Shown: positions 55,261 to 64,000 of the stretch, piece by piece | Layout: every line of letters starts with the position of its first letter | Position numbering within the stretch: the stretch's first letter is position 1 | Source of the DNA: Anthoceros angustus | Taxonomy: Eukaryota > Streptophyta > Anthocerotopsida > Anthocerotales > Anthocerotaceae | Assembly (NCBI GenBank): GCA_010909165.1 | Contig: VJWM01000063.1 | Span: forward strand, 1,178,001-1,242,000 | Direction of reading: 5' to 3' | DNA: 64,000 nt | Made by a program: the position numbers and the translations under genes | Notes under the pieces: generated by a model | What the model was told of the DNA's origin: nothing | Databases searched by the model: none | What the model saw: the letters and a program-made list of their open reading frames with translations, nothing else

Positions 55261-55404
55261 TATCTCTTCAGTTCTTGCGGCTCATCTTGCAACAACCTAT
55301 ACGTTGCTCTTGATATAGCTAGTAAAGAAACACAAGTATTGGCTTCTCAATGTTTAGGATCTTGCGAATTCACTCATGAGAAACATACATGAACTTTCAA
55401 CGCT

Positions 55405-55550
55405 CTCAACCTTACGACGCAACACTAAATAACCCACCGTCAATTGATGACTCCTACACTATCTCTTCGAAGTACTGCCCTTTATTCACAAAATATATAC
55501 TTGAGTGTAGCTGTCCTTTATTCATAGTATACACACTTAAGTTTAGCTAT
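55405..55550. repeat. repeat head module, copy 3
   Basis: cgctctcaaccttacgacgc ... cccaccgtcaattgatgact ... cctttattcacaaaatatata. The same order of blocks as at 24965-25072 and 53280-53390, again immediately before a tandem array. Confidence 0.6.
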
Positions 55551-56215
55551 CTACACCCAACTAGCTTCTACCCTGGGCCTTGATTCACTTGAGTCTAGCT
55601 TCTCCCCTAGGCCTTGACTCACTTGAGTCTAGCTATCTACACCCAACTGGCTTCTACCCTGGGCCTTGACTCACTTGAATCTAGCTTCTGCCCTAGGCGT
55701 CGAGTCACTTGAGTCTAGCTATTTACAGCCAATTGGCTTTTGCCCTGGGCCTTGACTCACTTGAGTCTAGCTTCTCCCCTAGGCCTTGACTCACTTGAGT
55801 CTATCTATCTACACCCAATTGGCTTCTGCCCTGGGCCTTGACTCACATGAGTTTAGCTATCTACGGCCAACTGGCTTCTGCCCTAGGCCTTGACTCATAT
55901 GAGTCTAGCTATCTACGGCCAACTGGCTTCTGCCCTAGGCCTTGACTCACATGAGTTTAGCTATCTACGGCCAACTGGCTTCTGCCCTAGGCCTTGACTC
56001 ATATGAGTCTAGCTATCTACGGCCAACTGGCTTCTGCCCTAGGCCTTGACTCACATGAGTCTAGCTATCTATGGCCAACTGGCTTCTGCCCTAGGCCTTG
56101 ACTCACATGAGTCTAGCTATCTACGGCCAACTGGCTTCTGCCCTAGGCCTTGACTCACATGAGTCTAGCTATCTATGGCCAACTGGCTTCTGCCGTAGGC
56201 CTTGACTCGAGGGCT
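55550..56215. repeat. 52-bp tandem array
   Basis: About 12-13 units, period 52 in the best part (ggcc at 55865, 55917, 55969). Core: ccaactggcttctgcccta, ggccttgactcacatgagt, ctagctatctac. Units become more alike toward the 3' side. Confidence 0.93.
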
Positions 56216-56720
56216 ACTGCCCTAAGCATTGACTCAGGGACAAGCTCACGAGCTAGCTCTCTCCAGCTCTCACACACAAGGTATAAAATAGCATGAATGA
56301 ATACCTCAAAGGCATTGCTCTACCCCTTATATATCCCGCAAGCTCTTCTCAATTAGGCAACTACTAACCCCGGGAATTTTTGCAGACCACCCATCATTAA
56401 GAGTCCTCTCTCACATGCAAGGCATAGAATAGCATGAATGAACGTATCCACTAGGCCAAATGGACACACATTTATAAGAATGTGGCTATTAAGCATCTTG
56501 CGCTTTTATCGGTACTTCGATGGGGTACCTAAAGGAAGTAGATGCCCTTGGTGCTAGTAGCTTAGGCACACCATGGTATTAGTTGGTAGTACCAAGTCCC
56601 ATAAAAGAAAATTCCATCCAAGTGGACTGTATTATATTTCTTTTTCCTCGTCCTCTTGTAGCCCATATATATCTCAAAGGCTTGCCTCAACTAAGCAAAC
56701 TGCTAACCCCAAGAATTGTT
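56216..56720. other. spacer with duplicated LTR-like blocks
   Basis: ggtataaaatagcatgaatga recurs as gcatagaatagcatgaatga (about 56281 and 56422). The block caactactaacccc...gcagaccacc.atca...gagtcct (about 56357) recurs at about 56697. TATA-like ttatatatccc at 56323. Resembles the promoter part of a decayed LTR, ends not defined. Confidence 0.4.
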
Positions 56721-56725
56721 GCAGA

Positions 56726-57050
56726 CCACCTATCATCAAGAGTCCTTTCTAGGCAGGTCTTTATTAGAGGCTGCAGCAATTCCTCATTAATACAAGTTTC
56801 CATGAAGGAGAACCAAAAAGTCCTTTGTTGCATACCACCTATCATCAAGAGTCCTTTCTAGGCAGGTCTTTATTAGAGGCTGCACAATTTCTCATTAATA
56901 CAAGTTTCCATGAAGGAGAACCAAAAAGTCCTTTGTTGCATACCACCTATCATCAAGAGTCCTTTCTAGGCAGGTCTTTATTAGAGGCTGCACAATTTCT
57001 CATTACTACAAGTTTCTATGAAGGAGAACCAAAAAATGTCTATTATAATC
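56726..57050. repeat. 108-bp tandem repeat, 3 copies
   Basis: Three units starting at 56726, 56835 and 56943 (ccacctatcatcaagagtcc). The period of 108 is a multiple of three and the unit has no stop in one plus frame, so a 36-residue repeat (core SFLGRSLLEAAQFL) is open across it. No protein family matches. Confidence 0.88.
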
Positions 57051-57059
57051 CACTTGGAT

Positions 57060-58760
57060 GGAATCTTCTATCATGAAGCATGCAATCTTAACACAGCAGC
57101 TACTTAATTAATTTTTTCACTTTTTCCTACTTCTAATTTTTTACCTTATTTCACCAATGCCATGATTATTAGCATTATTGTTGATTATTCCATTTGGGCT
57201 TGGAGATGTAGTGGTCAAGCAAACGCTAGCAAGGCATAGCTCCGGTTAACATGTGGTGATTTTGCAAGAGAATTTTGGGTCCTCTAGGTCTACATTGTCA
57301 TGTTCCAAGTGCTCAATGTCAAGGATCCTACGATTTGCATTATTGTAGATGTTTTTGGAGGAAATTTGAGGTCGGTAGGATGTGAGGGGAGGAGAATTTG
57401 CTATGCGTGCCTTGTTGGAGTGGGCTTGGGGACTTGTCATTATAGCTAGTTGCGGAAGAGGATATGAATATGCTGCCTTGCCATAGAGAGGTTCAGGAGA
57501 TTCTCGGCCGGAACATAGCAGTTTAGCATGTGTGGCAAGGTAAGTAGGGGAAGGAGTGCATCTATATTTTTTCATGCTGGCATTGACATGCTTGTATGGT
57601 TTGTTGCAGGTCAGGTAGGTCAGGTTGGAGATTTAGAGGAAAGGGTGCGCCAGAAGGTGCATTCTGCAAGAGCTATGGTAACACTGTTGACTGAGGAATG
57701 AATTATGTAGGTTTTAGGGCAAGGGCATGGTGTCATGCATGTACTGCAGAGCTGTGTGGCCTGTATGAGTAGGGTAAGCAAGGTGTTGGAGTGGACATGA
57801 TAGCAGGGTACGTTAACTTGGCAGCGCACTCAGACAACCGTGTCGACACCAAGAGAAGGAAGGCTTGAAACTTTCTCCATGGATCAATGAGATGGTAGTA
57901 CCAGATCCGTGAGTTCAAAAGATTTGCATCTCCAACATGCATGTGCAGAGTAGGCATCGTAGGTTTAGGGATCGGGAGGCAGCTTGATGCAGAAGCTAGA
58001 GAAGGAAGCACTTGATGCATTTATAGCCTGCATTAGCTTGGTAATCACGTTTGCAAGCAGGGTCGGAAGCCGGCGTTTGTAGCCAGCATCAGCTTGATAA
58101 TCACCTTTGCAAGCAGGGTCAGAAGCCGGCGTTTGTAGCCTGAAGGAATTGCAGCTCCTGCATATTACAATCTCCAAGAGTTCCCTTCGAATGATGCCTG
58201 TGAGCGACCCATCAGGTGTGGCAGAGCAAGCCGGGCATTTGCGTATTACTTTGTTCTGCACCAGGTTTATGAGTCTCAACATCCAGATGTTCAGTCTGCA
58301 ATCACCGTGAAGAAAGGCGCACCGAGTACCTACACACTTTACTCCCTACGTGGCTTCCAGCCGATACTCCAGTTCAAACTCAACACTTCTTTTTCTAGAG
58401 GTCCTCAACTACGAAAGATCACTTTATTGTTGCGGTAAGCACCCCATCCCAATAGCCAAACGCCCTTGGGTCGGGGTTTCTAAGAACTTATGCCTTTATA
58501 TTTTAAGTTCTCTTCCTTGCGACAACTCGGTACTTACTTCAATTATTAAGCTGCAGCTATTAAGGAGAAGACAAAGGACTGGACTGATTAACTTACATTT
58601 GAATCAATATTTTAGATTTATTATTATGTAATATGTAAAAATATTGTCTAACTTAAGTATTTTACTAGTACACAAGTAGACAACCTAGGTTAACAATCTT
58701 AGGTACATGGACATGGCAGGCTCCCAATATTGACAATTTGAATAAGATGAGCTACAACTT
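57060..58760. other. intergenic with a 57-bp direct duplication
   Basis: No gene recognised on either strand. agc.tgcat.agcttg.taatcac...gccggcgtttgt is duplicated in tandem (about 58025-58080 and 58081-58137). Confidence 0.45.
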
Positions 58761-58767
58761 GAAACCA

Positions 58768-59050
58768 AGGCTCTTGGATGAGCGATAACTTGAGAGTAGG
58801 GCTTTTGGACGAGCCACAATTTGAGAGTAGGGTTCTTGTATGAGCCACAACTTGAGAGTAGCAATCTGAGATGACCAACAACTTGTGAGTAGGGCTCTTA
58901 TATGAGCCACAACTTGAGAACCATAAGTAGGGCTCATACATGAGCCACAACTTGAGAACCATAAGTAGGGCTCATACATGAGCCACAACTTAAGAGCCAA
59001 CACCACTTGAGAGTAGGGTTGTTAGATGAGCCAACTTTAGAGTAGAGCTT
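58768..59050. repeat. 30-40-bp tandem repeat, about 8 copies
   Basis: Diverged units built on gatgagccacaacttgagag and tagggctcttg. Best-preserved neighbours are at 58905-58990 (perfect about 38-bp repeat). Confidence 0.85.
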
Positions 59051-59499
59051 TTTTTGTTTGGATGTTCTTGAATGTTGTTGATATTATTGAAATTTCTCTT
59101 AAGTCTATATAAATATATATTTAACTAATTTATTTAATAATTTGATTTTGTTTTTCGTTTGCTATCTTAGGATCTTGGCTAACAATTTGGCATGGTCCAA
59201 ATGGAAGGCTCTCGATATGAAATTTCTATTAAGTCTGTATCTATGTGCATTCAATGAAATAACTTCTTATGCTGTTTTTTATTTGGCTTTTATCTTTCAT
59301 TCAGATTACTTATAGCTATATATATACTCTAGGATTCTAAGATCCTTTGCAACCATTCGAGCGTGTGTGCACCAGCTTTTGAGCTCAATATACTAACCTA
59401 ACACGTATGTACCGAAGGTTTGGTTCATTTATATCTTTTAGATCACATGATATGTCGCTGAAGATGGTTGATGTATTCTCTATGGATTGACATAGCAGG

Positions 59500-60225
59500 A
59501 TGCCGAGAAAGTCAGAAAAGAAAGAGAAACATACAAATGAAGAAGGGCACACGTCCAGTGATGTGTGCCTTGGGAAACGTAAAGTGAAAGAGGTTGATAT
59601 ATCGTTGAAACATATAAGTGAAGAAGGTCATACGTCTAGTGATGGACGCCTTGGAAAACGTAAAGTGAAAGAGGTTGACATATCCAAGGATATCCAAGTT
59701 GAGGAAGAGAAATCAGGGCTCCAAGGGAAACCCACCAGACATCAATCGAAGATTGTGAAAAAGAATTTAGAAGTAAGTGATCTAATTTCAATCATGCGCA
59801 TTTGGATTCATTAATATAAAATTTTGATTTGGTTTGTTGTTAGTAATATTTGCTACTTCATGTGTGAAGCAATTTTACTCCCACTTCACGTTTTCTTGTC
59901 TTCTTCCTTTCCTGGGCAGAAAGTAATCCCTACATTACCTTCACCCAAAAATAAAATACCACTTCAGAGATATGCAACTAAAGAAAAAAAACAGGTGAAT
60001 GTGAACTCTTGCTGCAAAATGGGGTTTATAGAGAAGGCACATGACGAATTGCAACGTGATTGTTTTTTGTTGTTGTTTGTTTTCCTTGTGTGACTGTAGA
60101 AGGTGCCAAGCAGCCTTAAAGGTTTGGCGGCATATCAAGAGGAACACAATCTAGACCACCATGAATTTCTAGCGGATCTTTTGTCTAACTCAGATACAGA
60201 TATAAAAGGTCACCGTAGAAGGTGA
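59500..60225 (+). CDS. small Lys-rich protein of unknown function, three exons
   Basis: Exons 59500-59772, 59920-59994 and 60100-60225 are joined by GT-AG introns of 147 and 105 bp, all phase 0, to give 157 residues with a proper stop. The N-terminal part holds a 27-residue duplication (EEGHTSSD at residues 14 and 41, each followed by LGKRKVKEVDIS), highly basic and nuclear-signal-like. The middle exon reads LPSPKNKIPLQRYATKEKKQ. The last exon is acidic: YQEEHNLDHHEFLADLLSNS. I recognise no domain. It could be a lineage-specific nuclear protein or a fragment of a larger host gene moved by a transposon. The clean splice signals speak for real transcription. Confidence 0.5.
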
Positions 60226-60570
60226 CCGTCTCGCACTTTGATGTGTGGTAGATCTTCTTCCTACCTTGGATACAGATCCATAGAGAAGGTGATCATCTTG
60301 CACTTTGATGTCTTGCTCTCCTTGAGATTTTGGCCAGTTTTAAGAAGGACCACATGTTTTGGCTAGATATGAGAGTTGGCTAGGTGTATGGAGGAACTTA
60401 GGTTTTGACTAAGCAGGAGACGGAACTCTGGTTTTGATCGGGTAGTAAGAGCTTATTGATTTCATCTTGTGCCTCAAAGATTAAGATTGAGTATACCCTG
60501 TCTTATTAAATTTATGTTCGATTTTAACCAAAAAACATATTGGAGCCAATTAGCAATATTCTTCAAATAT
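60226..60570. other. intergenic, nothing recognised
   Basis: A short direct repeat (gaaggtgac / gaaggtgatc with cttgcactttgatgt, about 60215 and 60277) is the only feature. Confidence 0.4.
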
Positions 60571-60579
60571 TTTTGTAAC

Positions 60580-60722
60580 CACGCACGTAAGTTGTTAGCT
60601 TTGAAGAAGATTTCCATGCACTTAAGTTATTAGCTTTGAAGAAGATTTCCACGCACCTAAATTATTAGCTTTGAAGAAGATTTCCACGCACCTAAATTAT
60701 TAGCTTTGTAGAAGATTTCCTG
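60580..60722. repeat. 39-bp tandem repeat, 4 copies
   Basis: Four units with core ttagctttgaagaagatttc and cacgcac.taa.tta, nearly identical. Confidence 0.9.
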
Positions 60723-61261
60723 CAAAAAGATGTGTAACAATGACAATGCAAGTTGTTTTACTAGTTACACAATACTTGAGCCGCTATGCATCATAGAATA
60801 TTAGCTAATCAACAAATTGTATATTGCATTAGCTAACCCATTAATTTAATAACAAATCATCTACACACTAGAGTGAAATGAACTATTAATATATTTCATA
60901 ACTAGCAGTCTAATAAATCAAATATCTCATAAGTTAATTGATAGTGGGAGATAATCCGATATCTCTTACCAAGTTCTTTTTCTTTATGATGATTATGTTA
61001 TTTATATTGCATGGAATTGTTTTTATTATATCTCATTAATTAGTTGAGAGTAAAGGATAGGCACACCTCTCTTACCAAGTCAATTATTGTATTAAGTGTA
61101 GATAGGGTATTTACATTCTACTTTTAGAGGACCTTGAGCCCCTTACAACAATAGAGATAACCGAATATAACAGGAGAGCCTTACAACATGAGCCATTTGC
61201 GGACAGAGATCTCGGAGACCCTTTCAACACAACAGAGGTCTATTGTGAGTAGAGATCTCAT

Positions 61262-61442
61262 AAAGCTTTACAATATGCTCATTGCAACCTCAAAAAGCCT
61301 TACAATATGCCTACTGCAATTGAGCTTTACAATATGCTCATTGCAACCTCAAAGAGCCTTACAATATGCCGATTGCAATTGAGCTTTACAATATGCTCAT
61401 TGCAACCTCAAAAAGCCTTACAATATGCCTATTGCAATTGAG
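61262..61442. repeat. 59-60-bp tandem repeat, 3 copies
   Basis: Three near-identical units: gagctttacaatatgctcat, tgcaacctcaaaaagcctta, caatatgcctattgcaatt. Confidence 0.92.
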
Positions 61443-62025
61443 ATCATACATCAGACAGCCCTGAAGGGCTTCATACTAGACAGGCTCCCAAGGCCAAGAG
61501 TAAGGAAGAATGGGTTTACCTCATCTCCGTGGTGATTGGAGCGTAGGGTCGCTTAACGAGATAGTTCCAATAAACGCCTGGCTATTGGATCACTCCTCAA
61601 AGGAGGACAATGAAGTTACTTTGATGAATCGATCGCATTGCATTGTTGTTATAATAATTTTAATTTATTTAATTATAATAATTAAATTTCTATGGGCACA
61701 ATTGCTGGTATGCTGTAATGTACTCTGGATTCATGTAGCTTATTTGAATGACTGTTGAGGGATGGATCACCATGTGTGCACCTACCTACATATGTAGGTA
61801 CATTGGACACCTGTTAACTTTACCACGCAGGTTAGGTGCGTTTCTGATTGTTTGGCTTAATTTGTCGAGTGATGTTGTAGGGCCTGACTGACTCTGCTAG
61901 AGTAGGTCTCTGACTTACTGCGAGCAACAAGCAAGCAAGGAGCTGTCCGCCAGCTGAGCCTGGATGCGAGCGGGAGCAGGGCATCCTCGTGCTTGGCCTC
62001 GGCCGGGGTGTATGCACTTTCCAAC
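61443..62025. promoter_or_regulatory. upstream region of AP2M
   Basis: Composition changes from AT-rich to GC-richer at about 61860, consistent with promoter and 5' UTR of the gene starting at 62026. An inverted repeat tacctacatatgtaggta lies at 61785-61802. No other gene. Confidence 0.4.
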
Positions 62026-64000
62026 ATGCCTGTGGCGGCGTCCGCGATCTACTTTTTGAATCTCAGGGGAGATGTGCTCATCAATCGGCTGTATCGCGAC
62101 GATGTCGGGTATGATCTCGCTGACTGGATGCGGTGGAGCAAGCTCTTCTTTGCTGATGGATAAGATTAAGTATGTTTCTGCTGGGATACTGCAGAGGGAA
62201 CATGGTTGACGCCTTCAGAACACATATCATGCAGACAAAGGATCTGGGGACGTGTCCTGTTCGGCAGATAGGAGGCTGCTCCTTCCTGTACATGCGCATC
62301 AGCAATGTCTACATCGTCACTGTCGTCAGCACAAATGCAAATGCCGCTTGTGCCTTCAAGTTTGTTGTCGAGGTGCGCGTTTCTGCCCTGCTTTGCTTGA
62401 AGTCAGCTCTCCCGTAAATTTGTTTTTTGCTTCCTTGTCGGTCCGATTCCGATCCTTCGTCTCGTTTTTTGAATATCCAACAACAGGCCGTCTCACTCTT
62501 CAAATCTTACTTTGGAGGGGCATTCGATGAGGATGCTATCCGTAACAATTTTGTGCTCATTTATGAGTTGCTGGACGGTAGGCTCTTTAGTCTTCCAGAT
62601 TGATGCTTCCTGGTGCAAGTGGAAGAAAGGTTAGGGTGAGGGTAAACGGGGGCTGATTTCAGTGTGCGGTGTCGTCTGCTTTGACTCTTGTAGAGATCAT
62701 GGATTTTGGCTATCCTCAGAATCTCTCTCCAGAGATTCTCAAGTTGTACATTACTCAGGAAGGTGTGCGGTCTACTTTCTCCTCTAAGGTAATGCAAAGT
62801 CCCTCCATTGACATATGTACGTCAACGCTAGTTCAGATTTTCGTCCCTGTGCTAACAAAATCTCTCTTTCGTCTCTCGTTTCGTTTTGGATTGCCCCTCC
62901 TTCAGCCCCAAGATATGAGACCTCCTGTGAATGCCACTCTCCAAGTGACAGGAGCTGTTGGCTGGCGAAGAGAAGGACTTGTCTATAAGAAGAATGAGGT
63001 GAGTCAACTTTCAGGTCATTGTGGAGAACGGGCGCTTTCTGTTTCCTCTCACACGTTTTTGTAACTTATGGGCATCGTATGTGCAGGTTTTTCTCGACAT
63101 TGTGGAGAGTGTCAACCTTTTGATGTCACAGAAGGGTATGTGTGCTATCTGGTGTTGAGTTAGTTGGTCTCCCAGTAATGATCTATCCTCTTCATATTCT
63201 GCCTTTTTTTTTTTTTCCAGGTACAATTTTGCGATGTGATGTCACAGGAAAAATCCTGATGAAATGCTTTCTTTCCGGCATGCCTGAACTGAAACTTGGC
63301 CTCAATGATAAAATCGGGCTAGAGAAAGAAGCTCAAGTTAAAGCCCGTCCTTCAAGAAGGTACTGTTTCATCTTGCATTTCTTTTCTTGTAGTGCTGTTC
63401 TTGTAGTGGAAGTGGAGACTGAGAATCCTGGGTGGGGTATGCAGTGGTAAGACGATTGAGCTTGATGATGTCACCTTTCATCAATGTGTGAACTTGACGA
63501 GATTCAACACAGAAAAGACTGTCAGCTTTGTCCCGCCAGATGGAGAGTTTGAGCTGATGAAGTAAGCTGCAGCACTGATATCAGCTTGTTGATGACGGCT
63601 GGCTTGTACTACAGTTTGTGGTGGTAGTGAGTGAACTCCATTTTCTGGCAGGTATCGAATAACTGAGGGTATCAATCTTCCATTTCGGGTGATTCCAAGT
63701 ATTAAGGAGTTGGGCCGTACCCGGATGGAAGTGAATGTGAAGGTAGTCCTTCGCTGGGTGTCCATTATAGTTGTATGCATCCGCAGAGAGGAGGAGTAAA
63801 CTGTTTTGGTGAACGGTTTGTAATTTGCAGGTCAAAAGTGTATTCGGAGCGAAAATGTTTGCTTTAGGTGTTGTTGTGAAGGTGCCGGTACCAAAGCATA
63901 CAGCTAAGGCAAACTTTCAAGTGACTTCTGGCCGTGCCAAATACAATGCTGCTGTGGATTGTTTGGTCTGGAAGTAAGTACATCACAGGCAGCTAGCCTG
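62026..64000 (+). CDS. AP2M: AP-2 complex subunit mu (partial, cut by window end)
   Basis: Ten exons are visible: 62026-62108, 62195-62372, 62487-62577, 62694-62788, 62906-62998, 63087-63135, 63221-63359, 63445-63561, 63652-63742, 63831-63973, the last followed by gtaagt. All phases agree and give about 359 of the usual 438 residues. Strong matches to plant AP2[95 protein letters not shown] and [18 protein letters not shown]. Family knowledge: mu is the cargo-selecting subunit of the AP-2 clathrin adaptor and reads YxxPhi signals at the plasma membrane; the N-terminal longin-like part (about 1-140) joins the core and the C-terminal homology domain binds cargo and lipid. Residues APRPPVN-type linker differ slightly from flowering plants. 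Confidence 0.97.

Noticed and set aside
53391-56215. CRISPR-like array
   Set aside because: Units are contiguous tandem repeats without unique spacers, and the genome is eukaryotic.

Overview
This is a plant nuclear window. Almost every gene that can be read is a split eukaryotic gene with short GT-AG (and a few GC-AG) introns of about 75-130 bp. The products are plant families: PLS-type PPR, ALF4/glomulin, cytosolic NAD-malate dehydrogenase, Agenet, TAP46, TMO5/bHLH30-type bHLH, AP-2 mu and a LysM receptor kinase remnant. A streptophyte land plant is well supported. The short introns, the PPR built of near-identical modules and a Ty3-like element that appears to carry a PHD finger make me lean toward a non-seed plant, but the species cannot be named from sequence alone. 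Layout: 1-3.1 kb is gene-poor and holds a 25-bp minisatellite. 3.1-7.6 kb has a FunK1-like pseudokinase (+), an E-type PPR (-) and a FAM32A-like spliceosome protein (-). 7.6-13.6 kb is AT-rich and contains LysM-kinase debris, a 1.3-kb tandem duplication and a long hairpin. 13.7-22.1 kb is a dense cluster: ALF4-like (+), mitochondrial-type uL18 (+), cytosolic MDH (-), Agenet protein (-). 22.1-39.4 kb is transposon territory, centred on a Copia element (26313-34712) that has 183-bp LTRs with one mismatch, a 5-bp target duplication, a tRNA-Met primer site and a 1.8-kb internal tandem duplication. It is flanked by debris of a Ty3-like element with a PHD finger and of a non-LTR-type element. 40.7-45.2 kb holds a divergent pair, TAP46 (-) and an EF-hand/TLDc protein (+), about 280 bp apart. 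45.3-50 kb is microsatellite-rich and leads into a bHLH gene (50017-52066). 52.7-61.5 kb is dominated by tandem arrays, an internally inverted Ty3 remnant and one small unknown three-exon gene. 62.0-64.0 kb holds the first ten exons of AP-2 mu, cut by the window edge. The genes are unrelated housekeeping and regulatory loci (organelle RNA processing, splicing, SCF regulation, translation, TCA metabolism, PP2A signalling, endocytosis); no pathway cluster is visible. Exon models for ALF4, uL18, MDH, Agenet, TAP46, TLDc, bHLH, the small gene and AP2M were built by hand from splice signals, reading phase and family resemblance, and all phases close. The most unusual signals are: the apparently young but broken Copia element with an internal duplication and an antisense membrane-type ORF; three GC-AG introns; a repeat 'head' module that recurs next to different tandem arrays; and a 470-bp G-quadruplex-type hexamer array just 3' of the bHLH gene.
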